Shown here piece after piece: positions 24,083-32,242 of a stretch of 32,242 nucleotides of DNA (its first letter is position 1; every line of letters starts with the position of its first letter). The notes under the pieces were generated by a model. It made no database searches and was not told the origin of the DNA. It was given only the letters and a program-made list of their open reading frames with translations. Source of the DNA: DAOTZU01 sp034433995 (GTDB lineage Bacteria > Chloroflexota > Anaerolineae > UBA1429); the NCBI GenBank assembly GCA_034433995.1, contig DAOTZU010000006.1:1-32242 (forward strand). Reading direction: 5' to 3'. The position numbers and the translations under genes are program-made.

Positions 24083-25503
24083 GGTTTGCCCCGCAACCGC
24101 GCGCGCCACCGCCGCAGCGCGGCCATGAGACGGATGAAACGCCCTCGCTCGTAGGCGGCGACCAGGTGCTCCAGCTCAGTCTGACGCTGCCGGGCCAGGG
24201 CCAGTTCCCCCTGGAGCCGATGCACCTCCCTCTCGGCGCCCCGGTCCTCCATAAGGTAGCCGGCCCGCCGATCCGCCGCCTGCCGTGGCGCCCGGCAGAA
24301 GGCGGCCAGGGGCGCGGCCACCGCCTCCCAGCGCAGCTCTTGGGCCGCCTGCCGGAAACGCTCCCGCCGCGCCGCCCGGGCGTCCTCCTCGGCCAGGAGG
24401 CTGCGCAAGGCCGCGGCCACCCCCTCCACATCGCCCGGCGCGACGACGATTCCCAAACCTCGCTCCCGCACCAGCTCGGCCAGGGAATCCCCCGAGCTGA
24501 CGATCATGGGCAGCCCCGCCCAGATGTAATCCAGCACCCGGGTGCGAAAGGCAAACCGCGCCTCGATCCCCTCATGGTGTAAGGAGACGCCGATATCGGC
24601 CTCCAGCAGATAGCTACCTCGGTCTTCGTAGGGGATCCAATCGCCGAAAAAGACGATGCGGTCGGTCAACCCCAGTTGCTGGCACAGTTCCAGCGTGCGT
24701 CGGTGCATGGCCATCTCGGGCACGCGCTGGGTGAAGGGGTGCCGCGTGCCGGGGAAATATAGGCGCACGTCGGGCCGCTCCGCCGCCACTTGGGCCAGGG
24801 CGCGTACCAGGGTCAGCGGGTCGAGCCAATCCCAGATCCCGCCGCCCCAGAGGATGACCTTATCCTGAGGCGAGACCCCAGAACGCACCCCTTTGAGTAC
24901 CGCCCGGCGGTGGACGGGCGCTTCCGCCGGCAGGCCAAAGGGCACCACGTCAATGAGCTGGCGCAAGGTGGGGTCTTGGCCATAGGTGTGGGGGTTCAAG
25001 CGCCCCACGGCGGCCAGGACGCCCAAGTACAGATCGCGTTGGCGTTCGTTGGCGCAGATAAAGAAATCGCCCAGAGCGAAAAAGCGCCGCATCATCTCTG
25101 TGTTGCCGCGGTGGGCGGCCTCCTGTTCGGCCAAGGGATGGTGCTGGTAAAGGGCCAGCCCTTCGGTGGGCTGGGGAATGTACACATCCACCACCCACGG
25201 GATGGTCAACGCGGCCAACTGGGGATAATCGTACAGCATAAAGCCGTTGGCCACCAGCACATCCGCCTCGGCCAGCAGGGGCGTGAGCTCCTCCGGCCGG
25301 CTGAGGCTGAGGGGCACCACCCGCCAGGGACACCCGGGCAGCCCGCCGGAGAGGGGCGCGGCCAAAGTCACCCGGCAGCTCGCCGCCAGGACCCGGGCCA
25401 GCTCCCAATAGCGCACCCCCGGCCCGGCCATCTTGGGTCCCACCAGGTCGTGGCTCAGGATCAAGACACGAGCAGCGGATGGAGCGAGACGTGTTTGGTT
25501 CAT
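24079..25503 (-). CDS. GT4 glycosyltransferase with C-terminal coiled coil
   Basis: The protein has 474 residues from ATG 25503, with AGGA at 25513-25510 six bases upstream; ATG 25506 is one codon earlier and less well placed. It is GT-B: the N-terminal RVLILSHDLVGPKMAGPGVRYWELARVL and the C-terminal DYIWAGLPMIVSSGDSLAELV are typical of GT4 enzymes related to glucosyl/galactosyl transferases of surface glycans. The second Glu of EX7E appears as Asp (RVLDY). It lacks the Cys4 insertion found in its three GT4 neighbours. The last 70 residues form a basic heptad-rich helix (REVHRLQGELALARQRQTELEHL, broken here for brevity), probably a coiled coil that tethers the enzyme to a partner or membrane. 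It is coupled to both neighbours through TGATG and ATGA junctions. Confidence 0.92.
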   Translation of the reverse strand: MNQTRLAPSAARVLILSHDLVGPKMAGPGVRYWELARVLAASCRVTLAAPLSGGLPGCPWRVVPLSLSRPEELTPLLAEADVLVANGFMLYDYPQLAALTIPWVVDVYIPQPTEGLALYQHHPLAEQEAAHRGNTEMMRRFFALGDFFICANERQRDLYLGVLAAVGRLNPHTYGQDPTLRQLIDVVPFGLPAEAPVHRRAVLKGVRSGVSPQDKVILWGGGIWDWLDPLTLVRALAQVAAERPDVRLYFPGTRHPFTQRVPEMAMHRRTLELCQQLGLTDRIVFFGDWIPYEDRGSYLLEADIGVSLHHEGIEARFAFRTRVLDYIWAGLPMIVSSGDSLAELVRERGLGIVVAPGDVEGVAAALRSLLAEEDARAARRERFRQAAQELRWEAVAAPLAAFCRAPRQAADRRAGYLMEDRGAEREVHRLQGELALARQRQTELEHLVAAYERGRFIRLMAALRRWRARLRGKP

Positions 25504-26852
25504 CATCCTTCCTGTGGCAGCCAAAGGTTTCGGTAGAGCTGGGAGAGCTGCTCTATATGAGCGGCAAAATCGGGCACGGGCAGGATCGCCTCCGCAGCGC
25601 GGCGCAGGGCCTCCCGGTCGGCGGCCAGCTGGGCCATGAGCCGCGCCAGGGCCTGAGCGTCGCCGCGAGGAAAGAGCCAGCCGCCGCGATAGGTTTGCAC
25701 CAGCTCGCGCATCCCGCCCTGGTCGCTGGCGATCACCGGCGTGCCACTGGCCAACGCTTCATAGATCACCGTAGGCGTGTTCTCGTAGCATAGGGAGGGC
25801 ACGATGAGTACGTCCATGCTCGCCAGGATCGCCGGCGCTTTTTCGGGGGTGAACCTCCCTTGATGGCTCGCGCCCGGCGTTCTGGCAAGGCGGCGGAGAA
25901 TCCTCCGGGCATAGGGCGTGGCCGCGTGTTCCGCCGGCCGCGGCCCCCAGTAGGCTAACGTGGCCACGCCCGGCGAGAGCAGCGCCAGGGCCTCCAAGGG
26001 CAGATGGGCCCCCTTGTGGGGCTCCAGGGGGCCGATGTAGCCGAACCGCAGGCGCGGCTCCGTGCCCACCGGCTCTGGGCGGCGCAGAGTCTGCGGCGCG
26101 ATAATGCCATGGGGGCTGAGCAGGATGCGCCCCTCCGGATAGCCGTTGCGCGCCAACATCTCCCGCAAAAAGGCGCCTGGGGAGATCAGCGCCTCGGCGC
26201 CTTCAAGCCGCCGGCGGATCACCCGGTGGCGCTCCTCGATCGCCCGCAACCAGCGGCCATAGCGCCAACGCCCCAGGGCCGTCTTGCCCGCCAGGGCGAT
26301 GGCCTCGCGCCAGGCCCAAGCGGGGATGGCGCGGATAAAGCCGTAGCGCATCCCCCGAGGGCCCATCCGGGCGTAGCAGCGCAGGCACTCGCCCCGATCT
26401 TCCGGCCCCTGGCAAAGGTGCCCATCGCCGCGCAGGAGGAGGCCGTTGGGACAGAGCGCCCACATGTCCGTCAACGTGACCACGTAGGGGATGCCCAGCT
26501 CTTGGGCCAAGGCCAGGATGGAGGTGGAAAGGTAGCCCAAATGGGTGACGTGCAAAAGATCGGGCTTGGCGCCACCCCATAAAGCGCGCACTTCCTGGGC
26601 CAGCCGTGGGTTATCGTATTCTTCTGCGATCGGGTTATCGGCGCGGGACAGATCGAGGGAGAGGCGCACCACTTCCAGATCGGCGAAACGGTCCGTCCGC
26701 ACGGTCGCCGCTTCGGTGGTGCCGGGTTCGTAGGTGAGGACGCAAACCTCGTGGCCCTGGGCCTGCACGGCCTGCGCCAGGCGGAGCGTATAAAGTTCCG
26801 TCCCGCCCCAGGAGGCGGGAGGGAAGCGATGCACGGCGAAGCAGATCCGCAC
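25503..26852 (-). CDS. GT4 glycosyltransferase with Cys4 insertion
   Basis: The protein has 449 residues with a GT-B fold. It begins MRICFAVHRFPPASWGGTELY. The donor site shows ENTPTVIYE (EX7E) after VPSLCY, then ALASGTPVIASDQGG. Cysteines 134, 147, 156 and 159 have the same spacing as in the two related genes of the cluster. A basic amphipathic stretch (about 190-225, ALGRWRYGRWLRAIEERHR) may touch the inner membrane. The gene starts 4 bases after the stop of the preceding GT4 and its stop codon overlaps the next start. Retaining sugar transfer to a growing surface glycan is the expected role; specificity is not readable. Confidence 0.94.
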   Translation of the reverse strand: MRICFAVHRFPPASWGGTELYTLRLAQAVQAQGHEVCVLTYEPGTTEAATVRTDRFADLEVVRLSLDLSRADNPIAEEYDNPRLAQEVRALWGGAKPDLLHVTHLGYLSTSILALAQELGIPYVVTLTDMWALCPNGLLLRGDGHLCQGPEDRGECLRCYARMGPRGMRYGFIRAIPAWAWREAIALAGKTALGRWRYGRWLRAIEERHRVIRRRLEGAEALISPGAFLREMLARNGYPEGRILLSPHGIIAPQTLRRPEPVGTEPRLRFGYIGPLEPHKGAHLPLEALALLSPGVATLAYWGPRPAEHAATPYARRILRRLARTPGASHQGRFTPEKAPAILASMDVLIVPSLCYENTPTVIYEALASGTPVIASDQGGMRELVQTYRGGWLFPRGDAQALARLMAQLAADREALRRAAEAILPVPDFAAHIEQLSQLYRNLWLPQEG

Positions 26853-26856
26853 AACC

Positions 26857-28227
26857 CTAACCCCCGTTTCGCTGGGCGTCCACTAATTCTCGGTAATAAG
26901 CCTCCACCTCTTGGGCAACCTGGTCCATGGTGCGTGGCGGGATGATCCGCGCCTGGAACGCGCGCAGGAGCTGCCGGTTCTGGGCGATCAAGCGCACCTT
27001 CTCCGCCAGGTGGGCCGCATCTCCCACGCGGAAGGTGAGGCCGTTGACACCATCGTGCACCAACTCGGCCATCCCCCCCACATTGGAGGTCACCACCGGC
27101 CGGCCGGCGTAATGGGCCTCCAAGATGGTCATGGGGCAATTCTCATACAGGATGGAGGGCACGATGACGAAATCCAGGCCAGAAAGCACCCGGCCGATCT
27201 CCTGGTTGGGGAAACCGCCCTCAAAGATCACCCGTGGGTTGGCGTTGCGCGCCCGCAAGGCGCGGGCATAGTGGGCCACGTCCGGGTTGCTCTCCAGATT
27301 GCCATAGATGTGCAAGGTCACCGGCACATCGGCCAGGCGGTTGAATGCCTCGATGAGCACATCCAGCCCCTTGATGCGCAGGATGGAGCCGATGTAACCC
27401 GCGTGGAGGGTTTCGCCCAAGGGCAGCTCGCGGGAGAGGCCGGCGAATTTGCCGGCATCCACGCCATTTTGCAGCAAACGGATGCGCTCCGGGGCGATGC
27501 CCCAGAGAAGATATTGCTGGCGCAAGAATTGCGAGGGCGCCAGAAGAAGATCGAACCCGTCCAAAAGTTGGCGAAAGTAGGTATTGCGGGCCATCAGGCG
27601 GGTGGTATGGTAGGCCACCGGCGGGAGGTACTCGCGTAGGCCGAAATAATCCAAAAGATACCGGGGCGCGAGCTTGAAAGCGTTGCGCACTCCCAGCTCG
27701 CGAATGCGCCGGCGGATGGACACCTTCTCCCCCAGGGCGCCATGCAGCCAACACTGGACACAGCGTAGGCCACCCTCCGGTCCGGTGCACAACTTGTCAT
27801 CGCTGGTGAGGAGATGGGAGCGGTAGCACATGGGCCAAAAATCGTGCAGGGTGAGCACGGTGGGGATGCCGCGCCGCCGGGCCAAGCCGGGGAAGGATGT
27901 GGAAAGCCCGCCGCCGAGATGGTGAAAGTGCACCACGTCGGGCTGGGTGGCGTCCAGGATGGCCTCGAACTTGGCATCCAACCCGGGGTCAAAGTATTCG
28001 AAATCCGGCCCTTGGCTCCAGGTGAAATTGTTCACCAGGCGATAGACCGGCAATCCATCGTAGGCACCGGGCACCAGCTCATGCTCCGGGCGTTTGGGGT
28101 CATAGATACGATAGCAGACGGCCACTTGGTGGCGGGGCTGCAACTGCTTGCTCAGGAGATAGGTGTACACCTCGGTGCCGCCGGTGGTCTCGGGCAGAAA
28201 GAGATGGGCCACTTGCAGTATCTTCAT
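26857..28227 (-). CDS. GT4 glycosyltransferase with Cys4 insertion
   Basis: The protein has 456 residues from ATG 28227. GGAGGGGG lies just upstream and the ATG overlaps the previous stop (ATGA); 44 further upstream codons in frame are a shadow of the GT2 gene. The N-terminus MKILQVAHLFLPETTGGTEVY and the donor motif ENCPMTILE after VPSILY mark GT4. Cysteines 134, 147, 156 and 159 repeat the C-x12-C-x8-C-x2-C spacing. The first 25 residues and the donor site are so like the other two Cys4 enzymes that a duplication within the operon is plausible. Cytosolic or membrane-associated; adds one sugar of the repeat unit. Confidence 0.94.
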   Translation of the reverse strand: MKILQVAHLFLPETTGGTEVYTYLLSKQLQPRHQVAVCYRIYDPKRPEHELVPGAYDGLPVYRLVNNFTWSQGPDFEYFDPGLDAKFEAILDATQPDVVHFHHLGGGLSTSFPGLARRRGIPTVLTLHDFWPMCYRSHLLTSDDKLCTGPEGGLRCVQCWLHGALGEKVSIRRRIRELGVRNAFKLAPRYLLDYFGLREYLPPVAYHTTRLMARNTYFRQLLDGFDLLLAPSQFLRQQYLLWGIAPERIRLLQNGVDAGKFAGLSRELPLGETLHAGYIGSILRIKGLDVLIEAFNRLADVPVTLHIYGNLESNPDVAHYARALRARNANPRVIFEGGFPNQEIGRVLSGLDFVIVPSILYENCPMTILEAHYAGRPVVTSNVGGMAELVHDGVNGLTFRVGDAAHLAEKVRLIAQNRQLLRAFQARIIPPRTMDQVAQEVEAYYRELVDAQRNGG

Positions 28228-29672
28228 CGTCCCCCTCCGGCGGCGTGAACCTTCAACCCCGCCAGGCCAAACCCGATCTGGCGGGGAAAGAAACCCGGCT
28301 CGATCAGGGCATCCTCGGCCACTAGAATCAGGCGATAATCCCCTTGGGGAAGAGCACAAGGGAGGGTCACCTCCACAGGCGCCAGTCCCGGCGGGCCGGG
28401 CAATGCGATGGGCGCGTTGAGCAGCTCTTCAGCACCCTGCGCGGCCAAGCGGCGCACGATGAGTTTTAGCCGCGTGATTTCAGCACCCCGGCGCGGCAAG
28501 AGAGACCAAGTCAGCGCCGTGGCCCCCGCCGGCAAGTGGGCAATGAGGGAAGCCACCCGCATGGCCCAACGCATGGGCGTCTGGCCCCAGCGCTCCGGCC
28601 AATACCAGCCATGATAAAGATAGGCCTCATCGCCCTCGCCGATGCGGAGCTCCGCCAGCGGCTTGGGCTCGCGGCCAAAGGCGCGGTTATCGGGCACCAC
28701 CAGGAGGCGTCGTGGCTGCTGGAAATACTCACGAAACATGGCCGCATAGGCCGGCTCGCCGCGATGTTCCCAGCGATAGGCCAGCAGCCACTTCATCCCC
28801 TGGATATCGCTGAGGGTGGACCACCAGTAGCGCACATAGTCTTTGAAGAGGTGAGGGCGCAGATAGTAGGGCATATCCCGCAGGATAAAGCGCGGCAGCT
28901 CGCGCCACGACTGATGTTTGAGGGCCATGCGGATGCGGTTGCGGGAATCCCAGAAGGGCATGCCCTTTTCCTGCTTGCTAAAACTGTGCAGATGCAGCAC
29001 CACCGCGTCGGCCACGGGGACGCTGCGCCAACCGGCCCGCCGCAGGCGCAGGCCGTAATCGGCGTCGTCGGCGCCGTAATAGCGATAGCCCTCGTCGAAC
29101 GCGCCCACCTGGCGCACAGCCTCCATGCGCAACATCATGCCGTTGCCGGTGGCGTACATCACTTCCTCCGGCCAGGAGGCGAACTCGAACATCTCGTGGA
29201 TGCACACGCCATTGCCGTGAAACAGTTCGTTGAGCACCGAACCCATGGAGTTGATGATATCCGGCTTGTCGGCGAACATCACCCGCGAGGCGCAAGCCCC
29301 GATGGTGGGATCGGAGGCCATCCGGCGCGCCAGAGCGGCCAACCAGCCCGGCTGGGGGATGGCGTCATTATCCAAAAAGGTCACATACTCTCCGTGGGCT
29401 AACCGCAGCGCTGCGTTACGCCCGGCGCTGATGCCGTGGCGGGGGTTGCCGCGGGTGGAGGCGAAAACGGCCCCCAGTTCCCGGCAGAGCGCCTCCAATT
29501 GCCGGTCGCTACCATCGGTGGAGCTATCATCGGCGAGGATCAACTCGATGCGGGGGTAATCTTGGGCCAAAACCGCCTGGGCGCTGCGCCGGATACGCTC
29601 CATGATCGCCGCGCCGTTGTGGTTGAGGATCACCACACTAACCAAGGGCCAAGGCCCCGCGCCTGCGCTCAT
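28224..29672 (-). CDS. GT2 glycosyltransferase with C-terminal beta-rich extension
   Basis: The protein has 482 residues from ATG 29672, which overlaps the preceding stop (ATGA). The frame stays open to 30053 but that part is a shadow of the upstream GT2 gene. The N-terminal GT-A fold has VSVVILNHNG, the DDSSTDGSD loop, the metal-binding FLDNDA (DxD), and GADDADYGLRLRRAG as the acid-base region. This is an inverting sugar transferase resembling rhamnosyl/galactofuranosyl types. From about residue 345 there is an extra domain beginning LRIGEGDEAYLYHGWYWPE, followed by Arg-Trp and beta-strand-like segments to the end. Similar HGWY-type tails occur on other predicted surface-glycan enzymes as I recall, possibly carbohydrate-binding. 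The role of the tail is unknown. Confidence 0.93.
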   Translation of the reverse strand: MSAGAGPWPLVSVVILNHNGAAIMERIRRSAQAVLAQDYPRIELILADDSSTDGSDRQLEALCRELGAVFASTRGNPRHGISAGRNAALRLAHGEYVTFLDNDAIPQPGWLAALARRMASDPTIGACASRVMFADKPDIINSMGSVLNELFHGNGVCIHEMFEFASWPEEVMYATGNGMMLRMEAVRQVGAFDEGYRYYGADDADYGLRLRRAGWRSVPVADAVVLHLHSFSKQEKGMPFWDSRNRIRMALKHQSWRELPRFILRDMPYYLRPHLFKDYVRYWWSTLSDIQGMKWLLAYRWEHRGEPAYAAMFREYFQQPRRLLVVPDNRAFGREPKPLAELRIGEGDEAYLYHGWYWPERWGQTPMRWAMRVASLIAHLPAGATALTWSLLPRRGAEITRLKLIVRRLAAQGAEELLNAPIALPGPPGLAPVEVTLPCALPQGDYRLILVAEDALIEPGFFPRQIGFGLAGLKVHAAGGGR

Positions 29673-31075
29673 ATGCCCCTTGCCCACCATGTATCGAGCA
29701 CATAACCCCAACGCCCCCCCGCGCCATAGCGATTGGCGGCCCCTAGGCGGCGACCGATCATCCGCGTGGCCGCATAGAGCCAAATCTCCCGGTAGAGGGG
29801 CGGGGTCAACACACCTTGCTGTTGCGCTTGCACCACCCAGGCGCCAGCGAACTGGCGCGTCTCGGCCTCCAAGGCGGGGAACCCTCCGTCCAGGTGCGCA
29901 ACCTCCTCCTGAACGGCCCGGCGCACGTAATCGCGGCCCAGCTCGCGCCAAAAACAGGCAAAGATGAACTCCACCTCTTCGGGGGTCAGGGCCTGCCCAT
30001 CGCCATGCCAGACGGCCCGCTGGATGTGCTGCTTCAACTCGCCCCACTCCCAATCCTCGGGGAGATTGGTCTCAGGATGCTTTTGGTGCCAAAGAAAATT
30101 GAGGCGTTTGAAGAGATGGGATTGTTCCGCGCTGGGATAGGGCGAGGCGCCGCCAAAGATGCGCGTCAAGGTTTGCCAGCTGAAATGGCGGCGATACCAC
30201 GCCTCCTCCTCCAGCGCCTGGCGACGCAAGGCCGGTTCCACCTCTTGTTGGCGGAGCAAAGGACGGGTAGCCTGGTCAAGTTCGCGCCACCAGCGATACA
30301 GACGCCACAGGTCCCGCACGGCCAGGGGCTGGGCCGGCTCCTCAAAGAGCTCGCCCACCGTCTTGGCCTCCACGTAGGCACGGCGTAGCTCGTACCACAG
30401 GGGGCGCTGGTGGGAGTGATACACCAACGAGCTCGGCTCGTAGATGATGTTGTAGCCGGCGCGCAGCACGTCATAGCCCCAGGCCAAATCCTCGGCGAAG
30501 GGGACCTCGCGAAAGGGGATGCGCTCCCACACCGAGCGGCGGATGATGCTGCTGACGTTGTTGAAGGTGCAATACTCTTGCTTGGCCGCCAACGGGAGGC
30601 CCGCCCAGACCTCCGGAGCCGGCAGATGTTGGACGACCCTGCCCCCCTGCCGCCGATGCCAGTATTCGGCCACCTGCCGGGCGATGAACCCCGCCCCTTC
30701 GTGGGGCAGATGGCGCGAGTAGGCCCCCGCTACATGGGGGCTGCTTTCCAGGGCCGCCACCAGTTTCGGCAACCAGTGGACGTTGGCGGGGATGGCATCC
30801 TGCACCAACAGGGCCACATACTTGCCTCGGCATTGGGCGATGGCCAAGTTCCGGGCGCGCCCGTGGTTGAATTTATTGGGGGGGATGCGCAGGATCTTGG
30901 CCCCAAAGGAATAGGCCCGATGCAGGGTGCCATCGGTGGAGCCGGAATCTATGACGACCAGCTCAAACGGCTCCATCACCTCTTGGTCCATGAGGGCCCA
31001 CAGGGTGTCCACAAAGCGCGGGCCGGCGTTAAAAGTGGGAATGACCACCGAGACCTGCGGCGCAGCAGGCGGCAT
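29669..31075 (-). CDS. GT2 glycosyltransferase, rhamnosyltransferase-like
   Basis: The protein has 468 residues. The GT-A domain begins VSVVIPTFNAG, with DSGSTDGT, then NKFNHGRARNLA, a segment typical of bacterial rhamnosyltransferases. The metal site reads VQDAIP, the QDA variant also found in that group. The conserved EDLAWGYDVLRAGY block gives the catalytic base. The C-terminal 200 residues are helical and acidic, without a membrane segment, and do not match a domain I recognise. It starts 6 bases after the wzm stop; a GAGG at 31087-31090 is rather distant. Its stop overlaps the next GT2 start. Rhamnose as donor is a suggestion from motif likeness only. Confidence 0.92.
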   Translation of the reverse strand: MPPAAPQVSVVIPTFNAGPRFVDTLWALMDQEVMEPFELVVIDSGSTDGTLHRAYSFGAKILRIPPNKFNHGRARNLAIAQCRGKYVALLVQDAIPANVHWLPKLVAALESSPHVAGAYSRHLPHEGAGFIARQVAEYWHRRQGGRVVQHLPAPEVWAGLPLAAKQEYCTFNNVSSIIRRSVWERIPFREVPFAEDLAWGYDVLRAGYNIIYEPSSLVYHSHQRPLWYELRRAYVEAKTVGELFEEPAQPLAVRDLWRLYRWWRELDQATRPLLRQQEVEPALRRQALEEEAWYRRHFSWQTLTRIFGGASPYPSAEQSHLFKRLNFLWHQKHPETNLPEDWEWGELKQHIQRAVWHGDGQALTPEEVEFIFACFWRELGRDYVRRAVQEEVAHLDGGFPALEAETRQFAGAWVVQAQQQGVLTPPLYREIWLYAATRMIGRRLGAANRYGAGGRWGYVLDTWWARGI

Positions 31076-31081
31076 ACGCGC

Positions 31082-31909
31082 TCACACCTCTTCGCCGAAA
31101 CGGCGGCTATGATGGGTAAAAAAGATATACCCCACCACCAGAAAGACCAGCGCCGTGACGATGGTGCGCGAGAAAAAGTCAAAGGCGGGCGCGGTGGGAG
31201 GGCTGCCATCGGTAAAACCGTACAACACCGAACGATACGAGGCGATGATGGAGGCCATGGGGTTCAGGATGTACGTCAGCCGGCGCACGGGCAGGGCCAG
31301 GCCGAGAAAGGTTTTCCATTCGGGCAGCAGTTCGGCGGGATAAAACACCGGCGTGAGAAAGAACCACGCCTGCATCACCACCTCCATGATCACGCCCGTA
31401 TCCCGGTAAAAGACGTTCAAGGTGGCCAAGATGAGGGCGATGCCGATGGTAAAGGCCACCTGGACGGCCATGATCAACGGCAGATAAAGCAGCCAGATCG
31501 TGAGGGGCACGCGAAAGATGACAACAAAAAGCAATAAAACGGGCAATGACAAGAGGAAATTGACAAAATTGGAGAGCACGGAGGAGATGGGCAAAATCTC
31601 CCGCGGGAAATATACCTTCTTGATCAAATGACCATTGTGCACGATGCTGTTGAGGGCGCCCATGACCGCGGTGTTGAAAAAGTTCCAGGGAAGCAGGGCG
31701 CAGAGGACAAACACCGGGAACTTGGGGATGGTCAAATTGGGCAGCATGATGGTAAAGACGACGGTAAAGACCGTCATCAAAAGCAAGGGGTTGACCAAGG
31801 ACCAGAGGAAACCCAAGACCGAGTGTTTGTAGCGCACCTTGAGGTCGCGCACCACCAGGTTCTCGATCAATTCGCGATAGCGTAGCAGCTCCCGGAGCTT
31901 GGCGATCAT
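31082..31909 (-). CDS. wzm: ABC-2 type polysaccharide export permease
   Basis: The protein has 275 residues and six predicted membrane helices, with the typical start LRYRELIENLVVRDLKVRYKHSVLG (split in two here) that forms the cytosolic amphipathic gate helices. Then come LGFLWSLVNPLLLM, IKKVYFPREILP and the family-typical FFLTPVFYP loop. It pairs with the Wzt ATPase to move completed, lipid-linked glycan across the inner membrane. The start at 31909 overlaps the Wzt stop (ATGA) and has GGAGGG nine bases upstream; 26 further in-frame codons are a shadow of wzt. Gene order wzt-wzm followed by glycosyltransferases is standard for ABC-dependent O-antigen-like pathways. Confidence 0.95.
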   Translation of the reverse strand: MIAKLRELLRYRELIENLVVRDLKVRYKHSVLGFLWSLVNPLLLMTVFTVVFTIMLPNLTIPKFPVFVLCALLPWNFFNTAVMGALNSIVHNGHLIKKVYFPREILPISSVLSNFVNFLLSLPVLLLFVVIFRVPLTIWLLYLPLIMAVQVAFTIGIALILATLNVFYRDTGVIMEVVMQAWFFLTPVFYPAELLPEWKTFLGLALPVRRLTYILNPMASIIASYRSVLYGFTDGSPPTAPAFDFFSRTIVTALVFLVVGYIFFTHHSRRFGEEV

Positions 31910-32242
31910 CCGGCCTGTCCCTCCACCACCGGATCGGGGATGGGCACATGGGCCCAGCGGGCGGGGATATAGATGGTGCCGTAACATTCGGCCACCTGGC
32001 CGCGCTGCACCCGGAAGGGAAAGCTGAGGGCGCGATGATCGTAGGCGTGTTCGCCCGCCGTGTCATAGATGGCGGCGGTGATATAGTAATTGCCCTCCAG
32101 AAGGGGCAGGACATCTATCATGTAATGCACTTCCCCGGTGCCCAAGATGAAAGGAATATCGAAGCGCCCAAAGATATTGTTGGGCCCGGCGATGTGCAGC
32201 CCATCTCCCCGATGGATGGCCAGGCCGAACATGGGATGCTCG
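31906..32242 (-). CDS. wzt: Wzt-type ABC exporter ATPase, C-terminal domain only (cut by window edge)
   Basis: About 111 residues are visible; the ATPase domain lies beyond the right end of the window. The frame continues to the edge, where it reads EHPMFGLAIHRGDG. This is the hallmark opening of the Wzt C-terminal beta-sandwich, followed by GPNNIFG, a YMIDVLPLLEGNYYIT strand and YDHRALSFPFRV. That domain binds the non-reducing end of the glycan in characterised O9a-type systems and couples export to chain termination. The overlap with wzm implies coupled synthesis. Not broken, only incomplete in this window. Confidence 0.93.
   Translation of the reverse strand, partial: EHPMFGLAIHRGDGLHIAGPNNIFGRFDIPFILGTGEVHYMIDVLPLLEGNYYITAAIYDTAGEHAYDHRALSFPFRVQRGQVAECYGTIYIPARWAHVPIPDPVVEGQAG

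Noticed and set aside
29673..30053. N-terminal extension of the second GT2 gene of 127 codons
   Set aside because: It overlaps the C-terminal part of the preceding GT2 gene in another frame and reads as Arg/Gly/Pro-rich shadow. The GT-A fold begins just after ATG 29672, which overlaps the upstream stop.

Overview
The window looks like a piece of a GC-rich Chloroflexota chromosome, most likely from the Anaerolineae/Thermoflexia side of the phylum. This is inferred from gene content and style. There are large secreted Asp-box and Ig-like repeat proteins, Pro/Thr-rich linkers before a C-terminal LysM, a secreted protein ending in a YLPLLSR tail, and a tungsten aldehyde oxidoreductase beside a B12 diol dehydratase. 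No rRNA, tRNA or CRISPR array was seen, and no gene-free stretch exceeds 300 bases.

Layout. (1) 1-1370: a PPi-type phosphofructokinase gene (+) with its own promoter and an intrinsic terminator. (2) 1373-10367 (-): a three-gene surface operon, read from the right: TPR-LysM membrane protein, Asp-box beta-propeller protein, and a 1,805-residue Ig-like repeat protein. (3) 10527-11570 (+): a perfect-consensus promoter driving a small PD-(D/E)XK-like protein coupled to hypoxanthine phosphoribosyltransferase. (4) 11582-13681 (-): GlgX-type glycogen debranching enzyme. (5) 13819-20370 (+): a metabolic island holding a fused alpha-beta B12 diol/glycerol dehydratase, a four-cluster ferredoxin, a tungsten aldehyde:ferredoxin oxidoreductase (AOR) and a cytosolic sulfatase. 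(6) 20407-32242 (-): a tightly packed polysaccharide export and glycosyltransferase operon: Wzt C-terminus (cut by the window edge), Wzm, two GT2 enzymes, four GT4 enzymes and a polytopic GT-C-like membrane protein carrying an in-frame 42-bp repeat array.

How they fit together. Glycogen debranching and a reversible PPi-phosphofructokinase point to storage-glucan metabolism. The dehydratase would turn a 1,2-diol or glycerol into an aldehyde, and the adjacent ferredoxin-AOR pair is the obvious candidate to oxidise that aldehyde to an acid. This would be a diol-to-acid route using ferredoxin, without a microcompartment and without CoA-acylating aldehyde dehydrogenase. I consider it the most interesting unit here. 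The wzm/wzt-GT cluster would build and export a cell-surface glycan whose chain end is recognised by the Wzt C-terminal domain. The upstream surface operon encodes proteins exposed at or beyond the envelope.

Several real starts are internal to the longest open frames and are set by Shine-Dalgarno position or ATGA overlaps. Most other long open frames, especially on the + strand opposite the 5.4-kb gene, are GC-driven shadows.
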